Below are positions 1 to 6,510 of a stretch of 7,522 nucleotides of DNA, in pieces. Positions within the stretch are counted from its first letter, which is position 1; each line of letters opens with the position of its first letter. Where the stretch lies: assembly GCA_035495315.1 (NCBI GenBank), contig DATJGF010000062.1:1-7522 (forward strand), read 5' to 3'. The notes beneath the pieces are model-generated. The model was given only the letters and a program-made list of their open reading frames with translations, ran no database searches and was not told where the DNA came from. The translations under genes were made by a program, and so were the position numbers. This DNA is from DATJGF01 sp035495315 (GTDB lineage: Bacteria > Verrucomicrobiota > Verrucomicrobiia > Limisphaerales > UBA8199).

Positions 1-180
1 CAATTCTACCTCACCTGGCCGAGCGCTTATGGGAGGACTTACCGGCTCTGGGGCGCCACTAACGGCATCGGTTCCGGATTCGTCCCCATTGCGACCAATA
101 TCTATGCCAACCCCCCGTTCAATTACTTCTACCGGAACATCGGCAACGCCGGCGAATTTTTTTTCATCGAGGTCGAGTGA
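1..180 (+). CDS. 3' end of a secreted protein (C-terminal domain only)
   Basis: Frame +1 is open from the first base to a TGA at 178-180, giving 59 residues with no start in the window, so this is the C-terminus of a gene beginning further left. The residues read as a compact beta-rich terminal domain: an aromatic start (QFYLTW), then a G-R-T-Y-R-L-W-G-ATN core, an 'FVPIATNIYANPPFN' stretch and a final E-FFFIEVE strand. This resembles the short conserved C-terminal domain at the end of many large exported verrucomicrobial proteins. The giant protein in this window ends in a comparable segment (G-V-S-Y-S-V-L-ASTN ... QQFYLIQ). The role of that domain (anchoring, sorting or folding cap) is unknown to me; the relation is inferred from motif spacing. 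The catalytic or binding part of the protein is not visible. The gene converges on the minus-strand gene ending at 223. Confidence 0.8.
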   Translation, partial: QFYLTWPSAYGRTYRLWGATNGIGSGFVPIATNIYANPPFNYFYRNIGNAGEFFFIEVE

Positions 181-222
181 CCTGACTGGCCTGGTAGGAA
201 AGCCACGGGGTGAGCGCGGGCT

Positions 223-1635
223 TCATTTCCGGGAGTGATCCCTGGCGAGGCGGACCATTTTGTCATAAGCCTCTTTGCCACCGAAGAATTCGTAATTGAT
301 CTCACCCAGCAACGGTATTTGGCGGTTCAAATCCTCCCATTGCTCCGCCCGATAGGCGTAGAGCGCGTAATTGTGGCGCCAGCCGATTTCGTCCGGATTG
401 AGTTTAAAGAATTTTTCAAAGGCGGCTTTGAGGTCCTTCCAGACTTCGGGCCGTTTCCAATAGTCCGGCTGCTCCTCCTTGTCCAGGTACCGGGCCAGCG
501 CCTCGTGTGCATCCCTGAGGATTAAAGGAACATGACCGCCCCACTTTTTGGAATCGACGCATTCGCGGCCAAACTTGAGCATTTCTTCGGGTGACCCATG
601 CCATTTTGGTTCCAGATAGTAGAGTTTTGCGGAAAATGCGTCGTAGTAATTGGGGTTCAGATCCGTTGCCCTCTTGAACCACAACTCCATTCGCTCCCGG
701 CCTTTGCCCTGGCCGAGCTCGACGCTGAGCATTTCGCAAGCGACCCGCGGATCGCGAGGATTCATTTCCCACGCCTTGTCGAGTGCGGTCTCTGCTTCAG
801 CCAATCGCTCGGAGAAAAGCTGCCACCCCTTGTCCGTGACTTTATTGGCGTAGGCCGTCCCTCGCGCGTGCCAGGCGTATTTCGTGTAAAAGATGCCTTT
901 GAGCAAATAAAGCGACGGCTCCGAAGGCCAGTTCTTGAATATGGCCGGTTCGAAGGCCCGGTAGAATTCTTCGTACTGGCGCGCATTGTTGTTAACGGTT
1001 TGAAGCAGTTGATCACACGCCTCGTAGACCTCCGCTACCGGCATCGCCGGGTCCTTCACCGCCTGGTTGAGGTACTGGCTGGCATGCCGGCGCCAGTCGT
1101 GCACTTCGGGAGGGGTATTACGGCCATCGGGATTGAGCACGATCGCAATCCGCAAAGCCGCATAGAATTTGCGCACCGGCGCATACTCGCTCTTGCCCAG
1201 CGCCTCAGCGGCCGACCGAAAAGCCTCCGCCTGCTCCTTCGGGGTGTGCGTTTCCTGCGAGGTGACGTAGCGCGCATAAAGGTAGCCCACCATGGGATCG
1301 TCGCACCCGTTGATGACGGCGGTTTTTATCGGCGCAGCGACTTTCTTCGACAGTTCGTTTCCTTCGGCGGTGTCCGACAAGGACCGGACCCGGGCGAAAA
1401 TCGCGAGCCCGGCTTTTGCCGGTTCGTCCCATTTCGGGCTGCGCCGTCCGTGACGCTCGTAATCGCCGACCAACGTGTCAAGGTTCCATTTCCTCCGATG
1501 TTCGAGTTCCTTGCTCTGACCCTCGGGCGCGGAGTTTGTTGTTGCCGATGTTTTGGTGTCGGCGGCGTAGAGTGCGGCGGAATAGATTTGAAGCGCGGCC
1601 AATACAGCGAAGAGCGCTGGATGCATCGATTTCAT
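223..1635 (-). CDS. Exported DUF4034-like / TPR-like protein
   Basis: 470 aa. The N-terminus is a signal peptide: K2, a hydrophobic run from about P6 to A21, and a likely signal peptidase I site after LYA (residue 24), so the mature protein is outside the cytoplasm. The body is alpha-helical. Residues about 240-360 match the pattern I associate with DUF4034: an A-R-G-x-x-YA-x-x-V-x-x-x-GW-x-LF-x-x-RL segment (257-278), a W-E-MNP turn (289-293), W-F-K-RA-x-x-LNP (319-328) and LEPKWHGSPEEML (341-353), equivalent to the family's 'WGGS..M' motif. Residues about 395-435 form a further TPR-like helical pair (F-FKLNP ... YA-YRAEQW). DUF4034 function is not established; a scaffold or protein-interaction role is only inference. 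Start: ATG at 1635 sits 2-3 nt after GCGAGGG, too close for an ideal ribosome site; a second ATG at 1626 (Met4) lies 11 nt after it. The upstream start keeps Lys2 and is preferred. No catalytic motif is seen. Confidence 0.93.
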   Translation of the reverse strand: MKSMHPALFAVLAALQIYSAALYAADTKTSATTNSAPEGQSKELEHRRKWNLDTLVGDYERHGRRSPKWDEPAKAGLAIFARVRSLSDTAEGNELSKKVAAPIKTAVINGCDDPMVGYLYARYVTSQETHTPKEQAEAFRSAAEALGKSEYAPVRKFYAALRIAIVLNPDGRNTPPEVHDWRRHASQYLNQAVKDPAMPVAEVYEACDQLLQTVNNNARQYEEFYRAFEPAIFKNWPSEPSLYLLKGIFYTKYAWHARGTAYANKVTDKGWQLFSERLAEAETALDKAWEMNPRDPRVACEMLSVELGQGKGRERMELWFKRATDLNPNYYDAFSAKLYYLEPKWHGSPEEMLKFGRECVDSKKWGGHVPLILRDAHEALARYLDKEEQPDYWKRPEVWKDLKAAFEKFFKLNPDEIGWRHNYALYAYRAEQWEDLNRQIPLLGEINYEFFGGKEAYDKMVRLARDHSRK

Positions 1636-1673
1636 AACCCTCGCCGATCAGTTTGGCGGAAAAAGCTCAGGCG

Positions 1674-1722
1674 GACAAGTCAGAAGTCAGAAGTCAGAAG
1701 TCGGAGGTGGGAGGTTAGAGGT
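1674..1722 (+). repeat. Degenerate 7-bp tandem repeat array (left)
   Basis: Seven consecutive 7-mers in perfect register. A divergent GACAAGT (1674-1680) comes first, then three identical CAGAAGT units (1681-1701), then CGGAGGT, GGGAGGT and TAGAGGT (1702-1722). Every unit ends in (A/G)GT and the purine-rich face is on the plus strand. The array fills the spacer between the giant gene (ends 1742) and the DUF4034-like gene (starts 1635). It has no open frame of its own. The analogy is to short tandemly repeated heptamers known from cyanobacterial intergenic regions; whether it is the same kind of element is unknown. Confidence 0.85.
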
Positions 1723-1723
1723 T

Positions 1724-1741
1724 GCTGGACCTGAACCCAGC
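1724..1741 (-). terminator. Small hairpin directly after the giant gene's stop
   Basis: Read on the minus strand, GCTGG and CCAGC (5 bp, with a possible extra G.T pair) enclose an 8-nt loop and begin immediately after the TAA at 1742-1744. There is no following T-run, so this is not a classical intrinsic terminator. It could be a weak pause or 3'-end stabilising hairpin, or chance. Confidence 0.25.
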
Positions 1742-4700
1742 TTACGGTGATTGGATCAGGTAAAATTGCTGCGGCAAGCCTGGGTTGATATCGATGGTGA
1801 AGCTGAAATGGCCGTTCCCATCAAAAATATCCGCTCCTAACGAATTCCAGTTCATCAGCGGCAAAGCCAGGTTCGTAGAGGCAAGCACCGAATAACTCAC
1901 ACCGGGGCTGCCGTTAGTCCCGCTGATGACGATGCTGCCGCCCGAGAATCCGATCGTGCGGATCGTCGGCCGCGAAACGGGCAATCGAGCAATCACCACG
2001 TCAATGGTCTGGTTGGCCCCATTGTCCTCCAGGTAACCGCTGAACCCCGCCGGCAGGCTGCCGAGCGCGAAATTGGCCGCGACCGAACCTGCGAACGTCG
2101 TATATTGGATCAGCGGAAAACGGTTGGTGCCGGTTACATTCGCAACCGAGTCGAGGTTGACGGTGGTAATGCCACTCGCGGTAAGGTTGGTCGTGATGAT
2201 GTTGGTAGGGGCTGCGCCGGCGTCCACTTGCAGTCGCAGTGTTGCGCCGGCCAGGTTCAACGCGCTGATCGAGCGCGCAGCGGTGCCCAGGTTGTTGGAA
2301 AGCGCCAGCGTGCCGGCGTTCACATTAACATTGGCTATCCCGCCGCCATTAAGGATGACGTTGGCCAAAACCGTTCCGCCGTTGATATTCAAAGTTCCAA
2401 CAGTGTTCGTCGCTCCGGCGCCGCCCATGATATGGGCCATTTCCAGGGCGCCAGTCACCGCGAGCGTCGCCGTGCCGTTCACGTTGACTTCCGCGGTCGG
2501 CGCATTCGCCCCACTCGATCCCTGGTAGCCGATTTGCAAGGTGCCGGCGGTCATCGTGCCCGCTGAAAAAGTGAGAGTCCCGACCGGGTTGCCAGCGCCA
2601 CCGCCGGTGCTGCTCCGGGCGATGGTGAGGGTGTTCACGAGGGCATCCACCGTGCCGTCGCTAAAATCATTTGTGCCCGATGTATTCACGGTGCCGCTTT
2701 GGCTTTGTGAATCGGCAATGAACCAGGTGGGCACCGGGCTGACGCCATCCGCCGCGCGGAAATACGCCGTGGGGTTGTTGCCCGTCAGTGACGGGTTGAA
2801 CAGCATGGAGCAGTTCTGTTGTTTCACGGTTGCCACACTGATGCCATTGGCAAAGATGGCGTTGGTCTGGCCCAGGTACAAAAAACTTCCGTTGCCGCCG
2901 TTTCCACTGCCGCCGCCCTGGCCGCCGATTTGAATCGCCGGCGCCGAACCGCCAGCCGTAATCGTGTTGGTCCGCGCCAGGTATAAATTTCCAGAGGGCC
3001 GCGGATTTGCGCCGAGTGACCCCAGTTGGACCCGGCTGACGACAGCCTGGAATATATCCAGGCCCGACAGGTCGAGCGTCGCGTTCAAAGTGCCTGCGCT
3101 GTTGGTGCTCCCCTGACGCACGATCAGATTGGCGTTCCCGTTGCTGATTACCAACCCGCCGCCCGCGCCGGTGACGCTCGCATACACGCTCACGCTATTG
3201 CCGAGATCGCTCTCGGTCCCCACGACTAACCCTTTGGTGCCGGTGAGGACTAGCGTCGCTCCCGCAGAGATTTGCGTCGTGTGAAAGGCATTGGTGGCGT
3301 TCCAGGTGAGCGAACCGATCACCGTATCGCTGTTCATGAGATTGTCGACAATGTCCGGCCCAGGAGTTGCAGCGATATTGGTGAATACGACGTCGTTGGA
3401 GGCTCCGGGCGGACCGAAGCCGCCGGCAGTGACGTTCGTCCAATTCAGCGTGGTCGACCAGTTCGCGTTTGTGCCGCTGGCGCTCGTCCAGACGAGCGTG
3501 CCGGGCATGGCCACGGTTCCGCTGCTGACCACCAGGTTCACGGTGTTCCGGTTCGTGACGCCATCGCTGATGCCGGTGATCGTCAATGGGTAAACCCCGA
3601 CCGCCGTATTGGTGCCTGTCGTCACGCTCAACGTCGAGGTCCCGGCGCCCGCTACCGACACCGGACTGAAGCCGCCCGCAGCTCCGGCGGGCAAGCCGTT
3701 GACTGCGAGCCCTACCGTGACGTTCGATCCGAACAAAGGCGTTACGGTCACCGTGTAGGAGGCACCGCCCCCCGCCAGGACCGTTTGCGTAGCCGGCGCG
3801 GTCGACAGGAAGAACGAAAGCTGTCCGGCGATGGAGGTGGCGCCGAGGTTGAATTGTTGATTGGCGCCGCCGTTAGGGAGTTGCTGAGTGAGTTGAACGC
3901 CGGCGTTCGTGGAGGCGCCGGTCACATCGAGGTAGAGGCCGCTACGCCGGTTGACGAAATTATAAAGCCCGTTGCCCGCCGGCTGCACGAGCCACTCGTC
4001 GTTGTAGGTTGTGTCGGCGCTGTAGGCGGCCTGGATAATGAGGGCCCCGGCGCTCAGCGAAGCGCCGTTGACGGCCAGGACCAGGCCGCTGTTTTGATTC
4101 ATCACGCGATGATATCCGTTGTCCGCCGGCAAGAGCCGCCATTGGTCGCTGCCATTGGGCTGCCCGGTGACGACTGCCGCCCCGCTGCCAGTCGAGGCGT
4201 TGGCTACGACCACGAACAGGCCGCTGTGGCTGTCCTGGATTGGCACGCTTCCGTCCCCGTCCGGCGAGTTGAAAAAAGCCTCGCTGCCACTGGTCGTGAT
4301 CGCGGTTCCATTCCCAGACAAATAATTTTGCGAATAATAATTCTGGGTCCCGGTGGCGTCGGATTCGATTCCGTTGCCGCTGCTGTCGGTAACGACATTG
4401 TTAAAGAAGAAGTTGTGGGAGGTGACGGTGTTCGTACCGCCGCCGGTCGATCCGTTGCGCAGGCCGTTGCTGTTGGCATCGCAGCTGTTGCATGCAGCCG
4501 TGTTGTATTGAGTCGGCGGCCGGGAAGTATCGTTGTTGTAAACATTGATGCCCCGGCCGGTGTGGTTGCAAATATTGCCGACGGCGACGTTATGGCTGGC
4601 GCTTTGTTCAAAAAACACGCCGTAGCGCACGAGATTATGGCAGTTGTTGAATGTCACCACTGACCCGCTGGTCGATGAATCGCAATCGACACCATCCTGG

Positions 4701-6331
4701 TTGCAGTTGCTGACGTCATTGGCGGCGATGAGACTCTTGACACCGCTTAATTGGAGCCAGATTCCCCGCGCGCTGCCGCCGTTGACGGTGCAACGCGTTA
4801 CGATATAGGGCGTCGAGCCATGGTCAAAATGGATGACGTCGGATCCCCCCACGCGCGGGTTGGACGGCCCGAAGTTGCGCAAAGTCACCGCGTCGACTTG
4901 CAGCATCGAGGCGGACGAGACTTGGATGCCGTTGTTCCCGGTCAGGTTGCCGCCGTCGATGATTCCGCCGGAAAGGGAGATGTATTTTTGCGAACCGGAG
5001 GCGGCCTTGATGGCGGCGCTGGCGGCGGTCGACGAATTGATTTGGATCGTCCCGCTGAGCAGCACGCAGGTGTTCGAGGCGAGGGTCAGGGCGGTCGCCC
5101 CAACGGTGTAGGTTCCCGGCAGGTGCAGCACTATGACATTGTTCGGATTGGCGCTGCGAGCCGCCTCGTATTGGGTTTGCACAGCGTCGATGGTGGTCGA
5201 CGCAATGGTCAGGTCGGTCCGGCCCAGGCCGGCGACAATCGGGTTGGGATGTTGATCGTCGATCAGCGGCGGATAGAAGTAGCTTTGGCCAGGGGCTGAG
5301 AGCGGGGTTTTGTAAGCCACGACGCGATTGCCGGAACCCGCGCTCGAATAGTTGGACGCATTGCCCGCAGTGAACAGGTTGTCGATGAAAGTATTGCCGC
5401 TGCCATTCGACATGATACCAGCGGTGCTGTTGCCACCCAGCGAGTTGGAAACAAGCATGTTGTTCGACGCGCCGGCGTGGATGCCGACAGCGTTATTGTT
5501 GCAGGTGTTGTTGGCGATGACGTTGTCGTTGCCGCCGTTGGCATCGATTCCCGTGGCATTGCCCTGGCAGGTGTTGTTGGCGACGGTGGCCCAGGCGCAG
5601 GAAATCCAGATCCCGGCCAGGTTGTTGTGACAATTGTTGTCGACACAGATTGTCTGGGTTGAGTTTTGGATGCTGATACCAGCGTGGGCCGGGCTTCCCG
5701 AAGCATCGCACCGCGTGACACTCATCTCGTTGTCATAGGTAGAGTTTCCATTTCCTTTCAACAGGATGCCATCGAGACCGCAGGCCTGGACGGTTACACG
5801 GTCGATGTTCACCCGGGCGGCGGCTGGGGCCATGATGCCGTTGATGTTCGCGCCGCTGCCATCGAGCGTTCCGCCGGCGATCGAGACGTTCGTTGAACCG
5901 GAAGCGATCTGGATCAAGGGAACCGTAACGGATGAAGCGGCGGCTCGGATCGTCGCGCCGGTGCCGACCAGGCACTCTCGCGAACTGAGCACCAGGCCCG
6001 CGCTGCTCACCGTATAGGTAGCGCCGCTCAGAAGGTGAATGACGATGATTGCCCCCGGATTGGCGTTGCGCGCGTTGCTGATTGCAGTCTGGACCGTCGA
6101 GATCGATCCTGAGACGTCGTTGATCGTCACCACGCTTTCGCCGCCGGTTGGGTTCTCGATGAAAGTGCTGTTCGGCACGGTGTACAGCAGGCGGTTAGCC
6201 CCTTGTCCGGCGAAGGAGCTGGTCGCCGCGAACATCGCAGTTATTACAGGGACCATCCATCCCCAGCAGGAAAGCGGTTTTAGCGAAAAGGAACAGCCCG
6301 CAGGCAAAAGGGCGGGCGGCTGTGCTTCCAT
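1742..6331 (-). CDS. Giant secreted protein: dual beta-helix, ricin-type lectin, Ig-like, beta-solenoid
   Basis: 1529 aa from ATG at 6331. A TTG at 6340 would add three residues; neither start has a Shine-Dalgarno match. Signal peptide: K18, hydrophobic stretch 20-37, probable cleavage after SFA (residue 41). Residues 64-342 and 370-687 are two homologous right-handed parallel beta-helix modules (PbH1/NosD-like) with N-N-x-C coils of about 22 residues. Residues about 698-830 form a ricin-type beta-trefoil of three repeats, each opening SGL, with DQW and DEW at the ends of the first two and NQQF ending the third. Residues 837-937 are Ig-like (A-TQTVLAGG-ASYTVTV ... GVYPLTITG). Residues about 943-1449 start with the W-x-x-x-G-x-N-NW-S-x-x-x-NW motif of autotransporter-associated strand repeats and continue as a Gly/Asn/Thr-rich solenoid (GTLTFSAGTM, GTLNINGGTV). 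Residues 1450-1529 are a terminal beta domain (SYSVLASTN ... FYLIQSP). No autotransporter barrel, PEP-CTERM or LPXTG signal is seen. Module B has NQDGVDCDSS, loosely like polysaccharidase NxDG motifs, but no complete active site. It is likely an extracellular carbohydrate-interacting protein; enzymatic activity is unproven. Confidence 0.93.
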   Translation of the reverse strand: MEAQPPALLPAGCSFSLKPLSCWGWMVPVITAMFAATSSFAGQGANRLLYTVPNSTFIENPTGGESVVTINDVSGSISTVQTAISNARNANPGAIIVIHLLSGATYTVSSAGLVLSSRECLVGTGATIRAAASSVTVPLIQIASGSTNVSIAGGTLDGSGANINGIMAPAAARVNIDRVTVQACGLDGILLKGNGNSTYDNEMSVTRCDASGSPAHAGISIQNSTQTICVDNNCHNNLAGIWISCAWATVANNTCQGNATGIDANGGNDNVIANNTCNNNAVGIHAGASNNMLVSNSLGGNSTAGIMSNGSGNTFIDNLFTAGNASNYSSAGSGNRVVAYKTPLSAPGQSYFYPPLIDDQHPNPIVAGLGRTDLTIASTTIDAVQTQYEAARSANPNNVIVLHLPGTYTVGATALTLASNTCVLLSGTIQINSSTAASAAIKAASGSQKYISLSGGIIDGGNLTGNNGIQVSSASMLQVDAVTLRNFGPSNPRVGGSDVIHFDHGSTPYIVTRCTVNGGSARGIWLQLSGVKSLIAANDVSNCNQDGVDCDSSTSGSVVTFNNCHNLVRYGVFFEQSASHNVAVGNICNHTGRGINVYNNDTSRPPTQYNTAACNSCDANSNGLRNGSTGGGTNTVTSHNFFFNNVVTDSSGNGIESDATGTQNYYSQNYLSGNGTAITTSGSEAFFNSPDGDGSVPIQDSHSGLFVVVANASTGSGAAVVTGQPNGSDQWRLLPADNGYHRVMNQNSGLVLAVNGASLSAGALIIQAAYSADTTYNDEWLVQPAGNGLYNFVNRRSGLYLDVTGASTNAGVQLTQQLPNGGANQQFNLGATSIAGQLSFFLSTAPATQTVLAGGGASYTVTVTPLFGSNVTVGLAVNGLPAGAAGGFSPVSVAGAGTSTLSVTTGTNTAVGVYPLTITGISDGVTNRNTVNLVVSSGTVAMPGTLVWTSASGTNANWSTTLNWTNVTAGGFGPPGASNDVVFTNIAATPGPDIVDNLMNSDTVIGSLTWNATNAFHTTQISAGATLVLTGTKGLVVGTESDLGNSVSVYASVTGAGGGLVISNGNANLIVRQGSTNSAGTLNATLDLSGLDIFQAVVSRVQLGSLGANPRPSGNLYLARTNTITAGGSAPAIQIGGQGGGSGNGGNGSFLYLGQTNAIFANGISVATVKQQNCSMLFNPSLTGNNPTAYFRAADGVSPVPTWFIADSQSQSGTVNTSGTNDFSDGTVDALVNTLTIARSSTGGGAGNPVGTLTFSAGTMTAGTLQIGYQGSSGANAPTAEVNVNGTATLAVTGALEMAHIMGGAGATNTVGTLNINGGTVLANVILNGGGIANVNVNAGTLALSNNLGTAARSISALNLAGATLRLQVDAGAAPTNIITTNLTASGITTVNLDSVANVTGTNRFPLIQYTTFAGSVAANFALGSLPAGFSGYLEDNGANQTIDVVIARLPVSRPTIRTIGFSGGSIVISGTNGSPGVSYSVLASTNLALPLMNWNSLGADIFDGNGHFSFTIDINPGLPQQFYLIQSP
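5501..5583 (-). repeat. Repeated beta-helix coil unit visible in the DNA
   Basis: The 17-mer GCAGGTGTTGTTGGCGA occurs at 5501-5517 and again at 5567-5583, exactly 66 nt apart. That is 22 codons, one turn of a parallel beta-helix. On the coding (minus) strand both copies encode the core of the ANNTC motif of consecutive coils in the first beta-helix module. The exact nucleotide match suggests recent coil duplication or gene-conversion-like exchange, but codon constraint at conserved residues could also preserve it. Confidence 0.75.
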
Positions 6332-6386
6332 GTGATGCAAAATCGGAGGCTAGCAGTTTTGAAATGCCGGGGCACTGAAGGTTTGA

Positions 6387-6410
6387 GGCAAAAAATTGAG
6401 TTTTTTAGCC
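6387..6410. other. A/T-stem hairpin
   Basis: GGC followed by six A, a TTGAG loop, six T, a bulged A and GCC form a 9-bp stem with one bulge. It is nearly symmetric, so it could act on either strand. It lies 56-79 nt upstream of the giant gene's ATG and could be part of its leader, an AT-rich promoter element, or a bidirectional weak terminator. The A/T stem lacks the GC-rich base of a classical terminator followed by a T-run. Confidence 0.45.
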
Positions 6411-6416
6411 CCGGGC

Positions 6417-6450
6417 CCTCATCCTTTCCTCTCCGGCAGGGAGAGGGGAT
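6417..6450. repeat. GC-rich palindromic intergenic repeat candidate
   Basis: CCTCTCC (6428-6434) and GGAGAGG (6440-6446) form a perfect 7-bp stem around a GGCAG loop, extendable by G.T pairs. It is preceded by CCCTCATCCTTT. The layout 'CCCTCA-CC... CTCTCC ... GGAGAGGG' resembles dispersed palindromic intergenic elements I recognise from several bacterial phyla. With one copy in this window its repeated nature cannot be shown. Without a T-run it is not a clear intrinsic terminator. Confidence 0.5.
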
Positions 6451-6510
6451 CGCTACCTAGGTCCTCAATCACTCGCGAAATGAGTGGGTTCGTCGGCCGC
6501 GCGACCGGGT

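Noticed and set aside
181..222. Possible bidirectional terminator between the convergent genes (AAGCC ... GGCTT)
   Set aside because: Only a 5-bp stem with a loop of about 14 nt and no T-run on either side.
29..238. A 69-codon plus-strand frame starting with ATG near the left edge
   Set aside because: It is out of frame with the partial C-terminal coding sequence ending at 180, which has coherent aromatic beta-strand pattern; the 69-codon frame is low-complexity Ser/Thr/Pro.
1681..1701. CRISPR-like direct repeats
   Set aside because: Units are 7 bp and contiguous with no spacers; no cas genes in the window.
598..1734. A 378-codon plus-strand frame antisense to the DUF4034-like gene
   Set aside because: No recognisable motifs, runs through the heptamer array at its end, and lies opposite a well-supported gene.
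4480..4660. GH28 polygalacturonase active site in the second beta-helix module
   Set aside because: NQDGVD is reminiscent of the NxDG motif, but the following DD and GHG motifs are absent (HNLVRYGV and HTGRGI in their places), so catalysis of that type is not supported.
3272..4663. A 463-codon open frame on the plus strand antisense to the giant gene
   Set aside because: Arg/Gly/Ala/Val-rich composition without domain pattern, opposite to a frame with clear signal peptide and domains; typical antisense shadow in GC-rich DNA.
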